From positions 29,732-93,731 of the forward strand of contig NZ_JAHCST010000032.1 of assembly GCF_018476525.1 (NCBI RefSeq): a stretch of 64,000 nucleotides of DNA. The letters are read 5' to 3'. The notes below the pieces were generated by a model. That model was not told where the DNA came from. It saw only the letters and a list, made by a program, of their open reading frames with translations, and ran no database searches. Shown piece after piece: positions 45,550 to 60,397 of the stretch (the stretch's first letter is position 1; each line of letters opens with the position of its first letter). The DNA comes from Acrocarpospora catenulata. Its GTDB lineage: Bacteria > Actinomycetota > Actinomycetes > Streptosporangiales > Streptosporangiaceae. Position numbers and translations under genes: made by a program.

Positions 45550-46382
45550 TTACTCGGCCTCGCTGAAGGTGACCTCGATGCCGCCCACCAGGTCGGCGGA
45601 GAGGTTGTAGATGACGGCGCCCAGGGTGGCCAGGGCGGTGATGAGGACGACGTTCACGGCGCCCAGGAGGGCGGTGTAGCCGAGGATGCGGACCGGTTCG
45701 AACCAGCTGGCCACGTCGAAGCTGGGGGTGGCGTTCTCGCCGACGGTGAGCTGGTTGACGGCTTTGACGATCTCGTCGAAGACGCCCATCGCGGAGAGCA
45801 CGCCGTACAGGACGGCGACCGCGACGAACAGGACCACGAAGCAGACCAGGGAGACGACGAAGCTGAACTTCATCGCCGACCAGGGCTCGACGCGGCGCAG
45901 CACCAGGTGGGCCTTGCGGGGGGCCCGGACGGCGGTGGGTTTGCGGTCCTCACCGGGCTGGGTGCGCAGGACGGGACGCTCGGTGGTGTCGGCGGGGGAG
46001 CCGAGCGCCGAGTTGAGCGCCGAACTGGTCGCCGGAACGGCCGGGGTCGTCGTGGGCGGCCGGGACGCGCCGCCGGGCGGGCGGGGGGTGCCGTAGGTGG
46101 TCGGCGCGTCGTCGGGTTCGGAGCGGCGGGCCGACCACGGCTTGTCGCCGGCGCTGGCGGTCCGGATCCGGACCGTCGAGTCGCCTGGCTTGGTGTCCTC
46201 GGCCGGCGAGGTGGGCGAAGCGGGCCCGGTGGGCTTGGTCTCCTGCGGCTCCGCCTTGGGCTCCGAGCCGTCGCCGTCGCCGATCCGCTCGGACACCCCG
46301 TCCCGCATCGAGGACGACGCCGGTCTGGCGGATACGCCCTTGGAGGTTTTGGAGGTCCTGGCGCTGGCGCTGCCCGGGTTGC

Positions 46383-46386
<4 letters not shown>
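45550..46386 (-). CDS. DUF3566 membrane protein
   Basis: A 278-residue protein with a long disordered Ser/Pro/Thr-rich cytoplasmic N terminus (about 160 residues), then two membrane helices ([20 protein letters not shown] and [20 protein letters not shown]) with a short loop between, and the end [12 protein letters not shown]. This is the DUF3566 family, always next to gyrA in actinobacteria; function unknown. The start overlaps gyrA's stop by four bases, so it is in the gyrA transcript. Confidence 0.93.
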
Positions 46387-48920
<2,534 letters not shown>

Positions 48921-48954
48921 GTCAATCCTTTTCAGCTTGGTACGGCCGGCCGGG

Positions 48955-51253
<2,299 letters not shown>

Positions 51254-51781
51254 CTAACCATACGTGTCACCGGGCCCTTTACTCCCGTGAACCCGAAGAC
51301 CGCCACCCGGACGGGGCCCGGCGTTGGGCCCGTGCACCCGGACCCGGCGCACGGTCCCGTCGCCGAGCTCCTCGTTCAGCCGCCTGACCAGCGACGTTGC
51401 CAGCATCCGCACCTGGGTGGCCCAGGCGGTGGAGTCGGCGGCGATCAGCACCTCGCCGTCCTCGAAGTGCTCCGGCCGGGTGTGCGCGGCCAGCTCGGGG
51501 CCGACGATCTCCCGCCACCGCCCGAACACCCCGCCCACCGCGACCGACTGCTCCCAGCCCCGGGCGGCGAGCAGGTCGCGGATGGCCCGGCCGAACGGCT
51601 GCGGGTCGGCGGAGTCCCGCTGCTGCCCCTGTCGGCGTCGCCGCGGCTCGGTGCGCGGCAGTTGGCCGCGGCGCAGCGCGTCGGCCTTGGCCTGGGCGAG
51701 CTTCTCTCTGGCGAGGGCAGCACCTCTGGCGGCCGAGCCTTGCGAGGACTGGTCGCCGGCCGGTGGCGGATCAGCTGGCAC
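51254..51781 (-). CDS. DciA/DUF721 family protein (helicase-loading factor type)
   Basis: A 175-residue protein with a basic, Arg/Gln-rich N terminus and the DUF721/DciA KH-like domain (about residues 60-150: [28 protein letters not shown], in two parts; then [18 protein letters not shown]). DciA proteins help load the replicative helicase DnaB. The start is GTG (51779-51781), overlapping the recF stop. Standard position between recF and gyrB. Confidence 0.9.
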   Translation of the reverse strand: MPADPPPAGDQSSQGSAARGAALAREKLAQAKADALRRGQLPRTEPRRRRQGQQRDSADPQPFGRAIRDLLAARGWEQSVAVGGVFGRWREIVGPELAAHTRPEHFEDGEVLIAADSTAWATQVRMLATSLVRRLNEELGDGTVRRVRVHGPNAGPRPGGGLRVHGSKGPGDTYG

Positions 51782-52943
51782 GGGTCACGCTCCCTTCGGC
51801 GACCTCGAATCGGGCGCCGGTGAGCTCGGGGGGCACGTCCGCGGGCACCGCCGCGGTGATCAGGACCTGTTCGGCGGTGGCGACCAGCTCGGCCAACCGC
51901 CGGCGGCGCTGGGTGTCCAGCTCGGCGAAGACGTCGTCCAGGATGAGCACGGGGTCGCCGCCGTCGGCGCGGAGCAGGTCGTAGGCGGCCAGGCGGAGGG
52001 CCAGCGCGAAGGACCAGGACTCGCCGTGGCTGGCGTAGCCCCTCGCAGGAAGCTCACCCAGGCGGAGCAGCAGGTCGTCGCGGTGGGGGCCGACCAGAGT
52101 CACACCGCGTTCCAGTTCCGCCCTGCGCACCTCGGCCAGCGCCGATCTCAGGTGCTCGGCGAGTTCTTCCCGGTCGGTCGTGCCGCCTGTGGACAACCCG
52201 GCGTACTCGAGTTCGGCCGCGCCGGAGGCCGGGGCGAGGTCGGCGTACGCCTTGGCGACCAGGGGGCGGAGGGCGTCGACGAGTTCGAGGCGGGCGGCCA
52301 GGAGCTCGGCGCCGTGCCGCACCAGATGGGCGTCCCAGACCTCCAGAGTGCTCAGGACGTCCCCGGCGCCCGCTTCGGCGAAGGCGGCCTCGTCGTCCTG
52401 TCTGCGGGCGCTACGGCGCTTTCCTGAGCGGGCGGGCAGGCCCGTACGCAGGAGGGCGTTGCGTTGCTTCAGGACGCGGTCGTAGTCGGCCCGGACGGCG
52501 GCGAAGCGGGGGTGGCGGGCGACCAGGAGATCGTCCATGAAGCGGCGGCGCTCGGCGGGGTCGCCCTTGGCCAGCGCCAGGTCCTCCGGCGCGAACAGCA
52601 CGGTTCTGAGCAGGCCGAGCGCGTCGCGGGCGCGCGAGACCGCGGCGCGGTTGATCCGGGCGCGGTTGGCCTTGCCCGGGTTGAGTTCGAGTTCGATCAG
52701 AGCGCGGCGATCGTCCTTGATGATCACCGAGCGGATCACGGCCCGGGTCGCGCCGTGGCGGACCAGGGGGGCGTCGGTGGCCACCCGGTGACTGGACTGC
52801 GTCGCCACATAGCCGAGCGCTTCGACCAGGTTGGTCTTGCCCTGCCCGTTCGGGCCGACGAACGCGGTCACGCCGGGGTCGAGCGCGAGCTCCACCCCGG
52901 AGTAGGACCGGAAGTCGGTGAGCGAGAGATGGGCGACGTGCAT
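51771..52943 (-). CDS. recF: DNA replication and repair protein RecF
   Basis: A 390-residue SMC-like ATPase: Walker [10 protein letters not shown] (residues 30-37), [17 protein letters not shown] at the start, and Walker [13 protein letters not shown] followed by the D-loop. Loads RecA at gaps and acts at stalled forks. ATG 52943. It overlaps the DciA gene by 11 bases. Confidence 0.97.
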   Translation of the reverse strand: MHVAHLSLTDFRSYSGVELALDPGVTAFVGPNGQGKTNLVEALGYVATQSSHRVATDAPLVRHGATRAVIRSVIIKDDRRALIELELNPGKANRARINRAAVSRARDALGLLRTVLFAPEDLALAKGDPAERRRFMDDLLVARHPRFAAVRADYDRVLKQRNALLRTGLPARSGKRRSARRQDDEAAFAEAGAGDVLSTLEVWDAHLVRHGAELLAARLELVDALRPLVAKAYADLAPASGAAELEYAGLSTGGTTDREELAEHLRSALAEVRRAELERGVTLVGPHRDDLLLRLGELPARGYASHGESWSFALALRLAAYDLLRADGGDPVLILDDVFAELDTQRRRRLAELVATAEQVLITAAVPADVPPELTGARFEVAEGSVTRAS

Positions 52944-52981
52944 GCCGCAACGCTAGCGGTCCCCACCGACATCATGGGCCG

Positions 52982-53002
52982 CTGTCCACAGGCTGTGGAC
53001 AG
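52982..53002. promoter_or_regulatory. Inverted pair of DnaA-box-like sequences between recF and gnd
   Basis: CTGTCCACA (52982-52990) and TGTGGACAG (52994-53002) form a 9-bp dyad with a three-base centre: each half matches the variable DnaA box (YYRTCCACA type). On the plus strand it is followed by TTTT, but no plus-strand gene reads into it. It could bind DnaA or, as RNA, terminate gnd. Confidence 0.5.
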
Positions 53003-53028
53003 TTTTCGAGCCCGTTTTCGAGGGCGGG

Positions 53029-53973
53029 TCAGCCGCCGGCCTCCACGGGGGGCGTGACGTCGGCGCCGGGGGCGTCCGCGCCCTTCTCGACCTGGCCGGG
53101 GGCGGCGTTGACCGCGTGGCCGCCGAACTGGTTGCGCAGGGCCGCGACCATCTTCATGGCCGGGGAGTCCTCCTGGCGGGAGGCGAACCTGGCGTAGAGC
53201 GCGGCGGTGATCACCGGGAGCGGGACGGCGTGGTCCACCGCCGCCTGGACCGTCCAGCGGCCCTCGCCGGAGTCCTCGGCGTAGCCGCGCAGGTCCGCCA
53301 GTTCTGGGTCCTGCTCGAGGGCGCGGACCAGCAGGTCGAGCAGCCAGGAGCGGATCACCGTGCCGTGGCGCCAGCTGCGGAACGCGCCCGCGACGTCGGT
53401 GACCACGTCGGTGGCCTCCAGGAGCTCCCAGCCCTCGGCGAAGGCCTGCATCATGCCGTACTCGATGCCGTTGTGGACCATCTTCGCGAAGTGGCCCGCG
53501 CCGATCTTGCCGGCGTGGACGAAGCCGTCCACACCCTCCGGCTTGAGGGTGTCGAAGATCGGCCGCAGGCGCTGGACGTCCTCGGCGGGACCGCCCGCCA
53601 TCAGCGCGTATCCGTTCTCCAGGCCCCACACGCCGCCGCTGACGCCGACATCCACGAACCCGATGCCCTTGGCGGCCAGCTCAGCCCCGTGCTTCTGGTC
53701 GTCCACATAGTGTGAATTGCCGCCGTCGATGACGATGTCACCAGGCGCGAGCAGTTCACCGAGCTGGGCGATGGTCGCGCGGGTGGGTTCCCCGGCCGGG
53801 ACCATGACCCAGACCGCACGAGGCGCCGCCAGCCGCTCGACCAGCTCCTTCAGGCTTCCGACATCGCTGACCCGGGGATCGCGGTCATATCCGACCACGT
53901 CATGGCCACCCCGGCGAAGCCGCTCGGCCATGTTCCCGCCCATTTTCCCCAGGCCGATCATGCCTATCTGCAT
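53029..53973 (-). CDS. gnd: 6-phosphogluconate dehydrogenase, decarboxylating (short type)
   Basis: A 314-residue NAD(P)-dependent enzyme. The start ATG 53971-53973 (MQIGMIGLGKMGGNMAERL) has GAGGGGG eight bases before it; an upstream ATG would add 17 unlikely residues. Rossmann site GLGKMGGNM; GDIVIDGGNSHYVDD; substrate site VGVSGGVWGLENGYALM; catalytic lysine in GAGHFAKMVHNGIEYGMMQ. The C-terminal domain is short (GntZ/YqeC-like), as in actinobacteria. A genomic mark of Streptomyces-like and Streptosporangiales origin regions. Confidence 0.95.
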   Translation of the reverse strand: MQIGMIGLGKMGGNMAERLRRGGHDVVGYDRDPRVSDVGSLKELVERLAAPRAVWVMVPAGEPTRATIAQLGELLAPGDIVIDGGNSHYVDDQKHGAELAAKGIGFVDVGVSGGVWGLENGYALMAGGPAEDVQRLRPIFDTLKPEGVDGFVHAGKIGAGHFAKMVHNGIEYGMMQAFAEGWELLEATDVVTDVAGAFRSWRHGTVIRSWLLDLLVRALEQDPELADLRGYAEDSGEGRWTVQAAVDHAVPLPVITAALYARFASRQEDSPAMKMVAALRNQFGGHAVNAAPGQVEKGADAPGADVTPPVEAGG

Positions 53974-54068
53974 ATGAGCCACCCCCTCAGCATTCACCGT
54001 GTACCCAACGCGAGGGAAGATCATACGATTGGCCGAATTCGCCCCGCCGAGGCGGCCCGGTCACCGCC

Positions 54069-55205
54069 TCACTGCGACAGCCGGATGGGCATGATCAAGT
54101 AGCGGTAGTCGGAGATCATGCCGTCTTCCACAGGTTTTCCACCGGTGAGGATGGCCGGCTTGGTGGACGTGGTGAAGTTCAGGCGCGCCACGTCGGAGTC
54201 GATCGCGCCGAGACCCTCCAGCAGGAACTGGTGGTTGAAGGCGATGTTGATGTCGTCGCCCTCGAACTCGACGGGGAGGACCTCCACCGCCTGGGCCTCG
54301 TCGCCGCTGCCCGCCTCGAGGACGACCTCGGCGCCGCGGAAGGCCAGCCGTACCGGGGTGTTGCGCTCGGCCACCAGGGCCACGCGCTTGACGGCCTCGA
54401 CGAAGGCGCCGGTGGGCAGGTCGGCGTGGGCGGAGAACTCGGTGGGCAGCAGGGAGCGGTACTTGGGGAACTCGGGGTCGAGCAGGCGGGTGGTGGTGCG
54501 GCGGCCGGAGCTGGAGAAGCCGATCATGCCTTCGCCGGTGCCGCCCGCCGAGGTGAGGGCGATCTCGACCTCAGCGCCGGTGATCAGGGATTTGGCGGTG
54601 TCCGCCAGGGTCCGCCCGGGAATCATGGCGATCGCCTGGAAGTCCGGCTGGTTGGGCTGCCACTTCAGCTCGCGTACGGCCAGCCGGTACCGGTCGGTGG
54701 CGGCCAGGGTGACCGTGTCGCCCTCGATCTCCATCCGGACCCCGGTGAGCATCGGCAGCGTGTCGTCCTTGCCAGCGGCCACCGCGACCTGCGCGACAGC
54801 CGAGGCGAACACGTCGCTGCCCACCCGACCGGCGGCGGGCGGCATGGCCGGCAGCGAGGGGTAGTCCTCCACCGGCATGGTCAGCAAGGTGAACCGGGCG
54901 CTGCCACAGGTGACGACCGCCTTCGCGCCTTCCACCACGAAATCCACAGGCTGTGCGGGAAGCGCGCGGGTGATCTCGGCGAGCAGCTTGCCGGAGACCA
55001 GCACCACGCCGGCCTCGCCGGTCTGCAGGTCGAGGGTCACCTCGGCGGAGACCTCGTAGTCGAAGCCGGACAGCTTCAGCTGCTGGTCCTCGGTCACTTC
55101 CAGCCGCATGCCCGCCAGTACGGGCACGGAGGGCCGGGCGGGCAGGCTGCGTGCCGTCCAGGCGACCGCCTCGGCTAGCACGTCTCGGTCGACCCGGAAC
55201 ATCAC
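54069..55205 (-). CDS. dnaN: DNA polymerase III beta sliding clamp
   Basis: A 378-residue clamp with three repeated domains (for example VLAGMRLEVTEDQQLKLSG in the first, and DSDVARLNFTTSTKPAIL in the third), ending in YLIMPIRLSQ. The GTG at 55203-55205 has AGGAGG with nine-base spacing, and the ATG directly after it is also possible. oriC lies immediately upstream. Confidence 0.97.
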   Translation of the reverse strand: MMFRVDRDVLAEAVAWTARSLPARPSVPVLAGMRLEVTEDQQLKLSGFDYEVSAEVTLDLQTGEAGVVLVSGKLLAEITRALPAQPVDFVVEGAKAVVTCGSARFTLLTMPVEDYPSLPAMPPAAGRVGSDVFASAVAQVAVAAGKDDTLPMLTGVRMEIEGDTVTLAATDRYRLAVRELKWQPNQPDFQAIAMIPGRTLADTAKSLITGAEVEIALTSAGGTGEGMIGFSSSGRRTTTRLLDPEFPKYRSLLPTEFSAHADLPTGAFVEAVKRVALVAERNTPVRLAFRGAEVVLEAGSGDEAQAVEVLPVEFEGDDINIAFNHQFLLEGLGAIDSDVARLNFTTSTKPAILTGGKPVEDGMISDYRYLIMPIRLSQ

Positions 55206-55524
55206 GTCAATCAGCCTCCTGGGTTGGTTCCCAGCTCTTCTGGGAACACAGCGAAGTGGCGAACGCTCATCCTCGCCGCTTTGGGTCAGGTGTCAACTCT
55301 CCCGCACTTCGGCACCTCGAGAGCCCTGTTATGGCTCTTGAGTTCTCTCTTGATAGATCAGAACGTCATCTTCATAGGGGCTGTGGATATGTGGATAACC
55401 CCTGTTGTCGCAGCTCAGTGACGCTGCGGTCGTCCACAGTGGCTGTGGGTGACCGGTGGATGACGGAGACCGGCCTGTGGAGAAGGAAGCTTTACCCACA
55501 GGCCGTCCACAGGAAACCCACCCG

Positions 55525-55566
55525 TTGTCCACCGGTTATCCACGAGTTATCCACTGGTTATCCACG
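55525..55566 (+). repeat. Phased array of four DnaA boxes, 11-bp period
   Basis: TTGTCCACC 55525, TTATCCACG 55536, TTATCCACT 55547, TTATCCACG 55558: start-to-start spacing exactly 11 bases for all four. All lie in the same orientation, so DnaA would bind on one helical face. Confidence 0.93.
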
Positions 55567-55633
55567 GAAGAAACCACCAAGTCGGTGGGTGTTTTTTCCC
55601 CTGTACACATAGGGTCCACAGAAACCCCACAGG

Positions 55634-55676
55634 TTATCCCCAAGTTATCCACAAGCTGTGCACAGACTTATCCACA
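55634..55676 (+). repeat. Second phased array of DnaA boxes
   Basis: TTATCCCCA 55634, TTATCCACA 55645, CTGTGCACA 55656 and TTATCCACA 55668: spacing 11, 11 and 12 bases, same orientation as the first array. Confidence 0.88.
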
Positions 55677-55779
55677 GGGAGCGCGCAGGCGACGAGGAAG
55701 GGATGATCTTCGAGGGTGAGGTCAGCGGCTCAGCGGCACCGGATGTCGGTGATCCACAGAGATATCCACAGCCTGTGCA

Positions 55780-57396
55780 TCAAGCGTTGCGGGCCCGCTG
55801 CTTGATCCGGGTGGTGAGTTCGTTCACCTGGTTGTACATCGAACGGCGTTCGGCCATCAGCGAGCGGATCTTCCGCTCGGAGTGCATCACGGTGGTGTGG
55901 TCGCGGCCGCCGAACTGCTGGCCGATCTTGGGCAGCGACAGATCGGTGAGCTCTCTGGCCAGGTACATGGCGATCTGCCTGGCGGTCACCAGCGCCCGCG
56001 ACCGCGAGCCGCCGCACAGGTCCTCCAGGGAGACGCCGAAGTACTCGGCGGTGGTGGACATGATCAGCGCGATGGTGATCTCCGAGGTGGAGTCCTCGCT
56101 GATCAGGTCCTTGAGCACGATCTCGGTCAGCTGGATGTCCACCGACTGGCGGTTGAGGCTGGCGAACGCGGTGACCCGGATCAGCGCGCCTTCCAGTTCC
56201 CTGATGTTGGTGGCGATCCGGCTGGCGATGTATTCCAGCACGTCGGGCGGCGCGGCCAGGCCCTCCTGGATGGCCTTCTTCCGCAGAATCGCGATCCGGG
56301 TCTCCAGCTCGGGCGGTTGCACGTCGGTGATCAACCCCCACTCGAAGCGGTTGCGGAGCCGGTCCTCCAGGGTGACCAGTTGCTTGGGCGCCCGGTCGCT
56401 GGAGATGACGATCTGCTTGGAGGAGTTGTGCAGGGTGTTGAAGGTGTGGAAAAACTCCTCCTGCGTCTGCTCCTTGCCCTCCAGGAACTGGATGTCGTCC
56501 ACCAGCAGGATGTCCACCGCGCGGTACCTGGCCCGGAAGCCGTCGGCCTTGTGGTCCCGGATCGAGTTGATGAAGTCGTTGGTGAACTCCTCCGAGCTCA
56601 CGTACCTGACCCGGGCGCCGTCGTACAGGCTCTGCGCGTAGTGGCCGATGGCGTGCAGCAGGTGCGTCTTCCCCAGCCCGGAGTCCCCGTAGATGAACAA
56701 CGGGTTGTACGCCTTGGCCGGAGCCTCCGCCACGGCCACCGCGGCCGCGTGCGCGAACCGGTTGCTGGCCCCGATGACGAAGGTCTCGAAGGTGTACTTG
56801 GCGTTCAGCCGGGCCGGCTCCCCGCTGGTACGGCTCCCGCGGGCCTCCCACCGGTTGGTCGGCGGAGCGGACGCCGGGTCCTGAGCGGCGGGCGGCGGTG
56901 ACTCCTGTGTATAGGACTGAGGGTTTTCCGCAGCCTGGGGAAAACTGGGCTGCCCCTGTGGATGACCCTGTTGATAATCGCCGCCCCCCGCTGCCCCTTC
57001 GGGCCGGAACGGCGGCCCAAAAGCGGGCTGTCCCTGGGGAAACGCGTTCTCCCCACCCTGGGGATATCCGGGCGGCCTGGGGAAGTTCTGCCCACCGGTC
57101 TGTGGATAACTCTCCGGCTGCTGCCCCTGGCCCTGTGTGTTGGTGGAGTCCACCATCACCGCGATCCGGACCGGGCGGCCGAACTCCTGGGAGAGCGCGT
57201 GCGCGATCAGCGGGCGGAGCCGTACCTCCAGGACCTCTTTGGCGAAGTCGTTGGGGGCGGCCAGCAGGATGGTGTCGTTGATCAGTCCGGAGGGCTGGGT
57301 CATCTGCAGGAAGGCACGCTGCTGCCCCGACAGGCCCTCCTCCAGGAGGGTGGCCAGTGCGCGGGCCCAAACCGCGTTGAGGTCGACGCCGTCCAC
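55780..57396 (-). CDS. dnaA: Chromosomal replication initiator DnaA
   Basis: A 538-residue initiator. The start is GTG 57394-57396 with AGGAGG eight bases upstream (protein starts [14 protein letters not shown]); a longer frame is rejected. Domain I (1-80), then a long Pro/Gln/Gly-rich linker (about 100-190), AAA+ domain with Walker [10 protein letters not shown] (about 235-243) and Walker [13 protein letters not shown], and domain IV with DnaA signature [17 protein letters not shown]. It binds the boxes in oriC and in its own upstream region. Confidence 0.98.
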   Translation of the reverse strand: MDGVDLNAVWARALATLLEEGLSGQQRAFLQMTQPSGLINDTILLAAPNDFAKEVLEVRLRPLIAHALSQEFGRPVRIAVMVDSTNTQGQGQQPESYPQTGGQNFPRPPGYPQGGENAFPQGQPAFGPPFRPEGAAGGGDYQQGHPQGQPSFPQAAENPQSYTQESPPPAAQDPASAPPTNRWEARGSRTSGEPARLNAKYTFETFVIGASNRFAHAAAVAVAEAPAKAYNPLFIYGDSGLGKTHLLHAIGHYAQSLYDGARVRYVSSEEFTNDFINSIRDHKADGFRARYRAVDILLVDDIQFLEGKEQTQEEFFHTFNTLHNSSKQIVISSDRAPKQLVTLEDRLRNRFEWGLITDVQPPELETRIAILRKKAIQEGLAAPPDVLEYIASRIATNIRELEGALIRVTAFASLNRQSVDIQLTEIVLKDLISEDSTSEITIALIMSTTAEYFGVSLEDLCGGSRSRALVTARQIAMYLARELTDLSLPKIGQQFGGRDHTTVMHSERKIRSLMAERRSMYNQVNELTTRIKQRARNA

Positions 57397-57899
57397 GGCT
57401 CGGCCCTCCTCCCTACGCGGCCCCCGCTCGCTCGCCGCGATCCGTTGTCCACACCCGTCCCGGCCGGAGTCCTCCCGGTACGCCGGTCCCCGCTGCCTGC
57501 GACACAGCGATCCACACAATGATCCACAGGGAATCCACAAGATGTGCACAGGATGTGCACAACCCTTGGGAAGGGGAGGGCAGGTCTGGACGCCTGACAG
57601 TAGCGGTGCGCCCGACCAGCGTTCAAGACGTTGTCCACAGCCTAGTGGTAGTCACGACCACAGGATGTGGATAACGGAACCCCCAGTGGATAACCAGGTC
57701 ACCAGCCTGGGGATAACTTTTTTCCGGCTCGACACGGCCGGTCCGGTTTGACCTGACGGCCGATCACCCGTAACGTGTGGCGGTCGGCTTATCCCGTGAC
57801 GGCTATTTCGCATGCCCTGCGGTGGGTGAGCCGTAAACTTTGCTAGAGCAGTGCGCCCGTGGATCCGCCCCGGGTGTCCTTGAAGCCTGGAGCCCACTC
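57397..57899. promoter_or_regulatory. dnaA-rpmH intergenic region with DnaA boxes
   Basis: In this 503-base spacer several DnaA boxes occur: ATCCACA clusters at about 57509-57540, TTGTCCACA at 57631-57639, and TGTGGATAA 57666-57674, AGTGGATAA 57685-57693 and TGGGGATAA 57708-57716 on the reverse orientation. They suggest autoregulation of the dnaA promoter. The rpmH promoter is at the right end. Confidence 0.8.
57748..57776 (+). promoter_or_regulatory. Candidate rpmH promoter
   Basis: TTGACC at 57748-57753, a 17-base spacer and TAACGT at 57771-57776 form a housekeeping-type -35/-10 pair about 120 bases before the rpmH start. By eye only. Confidence 0.5.
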
Positions 57900-58037
57900 G
57901 TGAGCAAGCGTACGTACCAGCCGAACAACCGCCGTCGCGCGAAGGTCCACGGCTTCCGTCTGCGCATGCGGACCCGGGCCGGCCGCGCCATCCTGGCCGC
58001 CCGCCGCCGCAAGGGCCGCGCCGAGCTGACCGTCTGA
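57900..58037 (+). CDS. rpmH: 50S ribosomal protein L34
   Basis: A 45-residue basic protein, full length for the family ([18 protein letters not shown], then [20 protein letters not shown]). The start is the GTG at 57900-57902, with GGAG seven bases before; the open frame extends upstream but is not part of the protein. First gene of the rpmH-rnpA-yidD-yidC operon. Confidence 0.97.
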   Translation: MSKRTYQPNNRRRAKVHGFRLRMRTRAGRAILAARRRKGRAELTV

Positions 58038-58093
58038 CGCAGCTGTCCGCCCGCCGCCTGGCCGGGCGGCGGGCCACCCTGAGGTAGTAGCCG

Positions 58094-58450
58094 GTGCTGT
58101 CGTCCGCTTTCCGCATGCGGCGGGGTGACGAGTTCGCCGAGGCGATCCGTCGTGGCCGCCGTGCCGGTCGGTCTTCCTTGGTCGCCCATTTGCGCGTCGG
58201 CGATCAGGACGCTCCGCCGCTCGTCGGGTTCGTGGTCGGCAAGGCCGTCGGCAAGGCGGTTATCAGAAACCGGGTCAAGCGGCGCCTCAGACACCTGATG
58301 CGGGCACGTGTGCACCTCCTTCCGAGAGGTAGCCTGCTGGTAGTACGCGCCAATCCTCCGGCCGCGTCCGCGCACAGCGAGAGCCTGGCCGCCGATCTCG
58401 ATGTCGCGCTCGAACGACTTCTCCGGCGGCCGCGGGATGGACGGTCATGA
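58094..58450 (+). CDS. rnpA: Ribonuclease P protein component
   Basis: A 118-residue protein binding the RNase P RNA. GTG start at 58094 with GAGG upstream. Motif [17 protein letters not shown] carries the conserved RNR sequence; [18 protein letters not shown] at the start is the RNA-binding helix. Its end overlaps yidD (ATGA). Confidence 0.95.
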   Translation: MLSSAFRMRRGDEFAEAIRRGRRAGRSSLVAHLRVGDQDAPPLVGFVVGKAVGKAVIRNRVKRRLRHLMRARVHLLPRGSLLVVRANPPAASAHSESLAADLDVALERLLRRPRDGRS

Positions 58451-58746
58451 CTGCCGAGCAGCCCTCACCGGCGGTCCCGGGCACCACGCTGCCCGGGCCG
58501 GTGACGCTTGCTGCCCGGATTCTGCTGGCGCCGATCAGGTTCTACCGGGCCTTCATCAGCCCTCTGCTCGGTCCGCGATGCCGTTTCTATCCTTCTTGCA
58601 GCGCGTACGGTCTCGAGGCGATCGCCGTTCACGGGGCGTTGCGCGGAACGTGGTTGACCATCAGGCGTATCGGCCGATGTCATCCCTTCCACCCCGGCGG
58701 GTTCGATCCCGTGCCCCCTCGATCCCACAACAAGCAAGGGAGCTAG
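58447..58746 (+). CDS. yidD: Membrane protein insertion efficiency factor YidD
   Basis: A 99-residue small protein with three conserved cysteines; the family core [16 protein letters not shown] and [15 protein letters not shown] is intact. Overlaps rnpA by four bases; yidC follows four bases after. Confidence 0.94.
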   Translation: MTAEQPSPAVPGTTLPGPVTLAARILLAPIRFYRAFISPLLGPRCRFYPSCSAYGLEAIAVHGALRGTWLTIRRIGRCHPFHPGGFDPVPPRSHNKQGS

Positions 58747-58750
58747 CTCC

Positions 58751-59704
58751 GTGGAGCTGTCCTGGCTGAACTGGCTGTACACGGCCATCGCTCAAGTGAT
58801 CACCTGGATCCACACGGGCTACAGCACCTTCATCAACCCGGCAAGCGGTCTGAACTGGGCGTTGACCATCATCACGCTGACCGTGCTGATGCGAATCCTG
58901 ATCTTCCCGCTCTTCCTGAAGCAGATGCGCTCGTCGAAGAAGATGCAGGAACTCGCGCCCAAGATCCAGGATCTGCGGAAGCGCTACAAGAACGACAAGC
59001 AGCGCATGAACCAGGAGGTCATGCGCGTCTACCAGGAAGCCGGCGCCAACCCGCTGGGCGGCTGTCTGCCGATTCTCGCCCAGTTCCCGATCTTCATCTC
59101 GATGTTCACCGTGCTGAACGCGATCGCCCACGGACAGCACGACAAGTTCGGCATGACCCCGGAACTGGTGGACAGCGCCCGGGCCGCGCACATCTTCGGC
59201 GCGCCGCTCCCCGCGACCTTCTTCACCAGCGGGGCCGACATCGCGAAATATGGCGCCGACCCGGTGATGGCGAAGATCGTTCTGGTGATCTTCGTGGCGA
59301 TCAGCTCGCTCACCACCTTCCTCACCGTCCGGCAGAGCGTCACCCGCTCGATGGCCCAGATGCCGGACAACCCGATGGCGCAGCAGCAGAAGATCCTGAT
59401 GTACATCTCGCCGCTGTTCGCCGTCTTCTCCCTCAACTTCCCGCTCGGCCTGATCCTGTACTGGGTGACCACCAACCTGTGGACCCTCGGCCAGCAGCAC
59501 TGGTTCTACAGCCGTAACCCGATGCCGCAGTTCGACGCCAAGGGGAACCTGATCCCGGTGCAGCCCCATCCCGGGCTGCTGTCCCGGTTCCGCAAGTCGA
59601 AGGCGACGGCGCCCGAGCCGGAGGCGCCCCCGGAGCCTAAGATCGTCCGACAGCAGCCGACCCGCCAGTCCCGCAGCAAGCGGACCGGCAGCAAGAAGTC
59701 GTGA
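58751..59704 (+). CDS. yidC: Membrane protein insertase YidC
   Basis: A 317-residue insertase (GTG start, AAGGGAG eight bases upstream). The five-helix core is visible: LSWLNWLYTAIAQVITWIH, TVLMRILIFPLFLKQMRS with the conserved Arg in the hydrophilic groove, GCLPILAQFPIFISMFTVLN, MAKIVLVIFVAISSLTTF and the last helix LGLILYWVTTNLWTL. Basic C-terminal tail (RSKRTGSKKS). Inserts proteins with the SRP/Sec system. Confidence 0.96.
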   Translation: MELSWLNWLYTAIAQVITWIHTGYSTFINPASGLNWALTIITLTVLMRILIFPLFLKQMRSSKKMQELAPKIQDLRKRYKNDKQRMNQEVMRVYQEAGANPLGGCLPILAQFPIFISMFTVLNAIAHGQHDKFGMTPELVDSARAAHIFGAPLPATFFTSGADIAKYGADPVMAKIVLVIFVAISSLTTFLTVRQSVTRSMAQMPDNPMAQQQKILMYISPLFAVFSLNFPLGLILYWVTTNLWTLGQQHWFYSRNPMPQFDAKGNLIPVQPHPGLLSRFRKSKATAPEPEAPPEPKIVRQQPTRQSRSKRTGSKKS

Positions 59705-59755
59705 CGCTGGAGAGACTCTGATGCGGAGACTCTCGAAGAGACAAGGAGTTCGGAC

Positions 59756-60250
59756 GTGACCGAAGCTGAGGAGACCGCCAAGGCGGCTCCCGATGTCGCC
59801 GCTCTCGAACAGGAGGGGGAGATCGCCGCCGACTATGTCGAGGGACTACTCGACATCGCCGACCTGGACGGCGACATCGACATGGATGTCGAGGGCGACC
59901 GCGCGATGGTGTCGGTCGTCGGACTCAAGGGTGGCGACCTGGTGGGCCCCGGCGGCGAGGTGCTGGAGGCGCTCCAGGAACTGACCCGGCTGGCCGTGCA
60001 CCGGCAGACCGGCGAGCGCTCCCGGCTGATGCTCGACGTCGCCGGTTACCGTGAGCGCCGCCGCGCCGAGCTCACCAAGATCGGTTCGGCCGCGGCCGAG
60101 GACGTCAAGGCCAGCGGCGAGCCGAAGGCGCTCCAGCCGATGACCCCGTTCGAGCGGAAGATCGTGCACGACGCGGTCGCCAACGCCGGGCTGCGCAGCG
60201 AGTCCGAGGGCGAGGAACCCCGCCGGTTCGTCGTCATCCTCCCCGCGTAA
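59756..60250 (+). CDS. jag: Jag/SpoIIIJ-associated RNA-binding protein (KH and R3H)
   Basis: A 164-residue protein: acidic N terminus, KH domain (AMVSVVGLKGGDLVGPGGEV) and R3H domain with ERKIVHDAVANAGL carrying the Arg-x3-His pair. Partner of YidC in many bacteria. GTG start. Ends before a terminator. Confidence 0.94.
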   Translation: MTEAEETAKAAPDVAALEQEGEIAADYVEGLLDIADLDGDIDMDVEGDRAMVSVVGLKGGDLVGPGGEVLEALQELTRLAVHRQTGERSRLMLDVAGYRERRRAELTKIGSAAAEDVKASGEPKALQPMTPFERKIVHDAVANAGLRSESEGEEPRRFVVILPA

Positions 60251-60262
60251 GCCTTCCGCCGG

Positions 60263-60295
60263 AAGCCGCCGATCTCCCATCGGGATCGGCGGCTT
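60263..60295 (+). terminator. Terminator after jag
   Basis: A perfect 12-bp stem AAGCCGCCGATC (60263-60274) with its complement at 60284-60295, nine-base loop, then TCCTG; it begins 13 bases after the jag stop. Confidence 0.85.
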
Positions 60296-60397
60296 TCCTG
60301 TTTGTACACCCCCCACGCCCCGGATGGAATCGCCCGGGCCGTGCACGCCCGCATGCCTGGCCGATGGTGACGCCACCCGGCCGATACGCTACGAGAG

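Larger units (their letters stand above)
55206..55779. other. oriC: replication origin between dnaN and dnaA
   Basis: This 574-base region without a gene is filled with DnaA boxes in both orientations. Clear ones: ATATCCACA/TTATCCACA on the minus strand at 55382-55390 and 55390-55398, TCGTCCACA 55430-55438, TTACCCACA 55492-55500, CCGTCCACA 55503-55511, and two phased arrays described separately. ATATCCACA and TGATCCACA boxes continue to about 55770. Between the arrays (55567-55633) is a stretch with TTTTTT and GTACACATAG that could be the unwinding site. Location between dnaA and dnaN is the standard actinobacterial origin. Confidence 0.93.
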
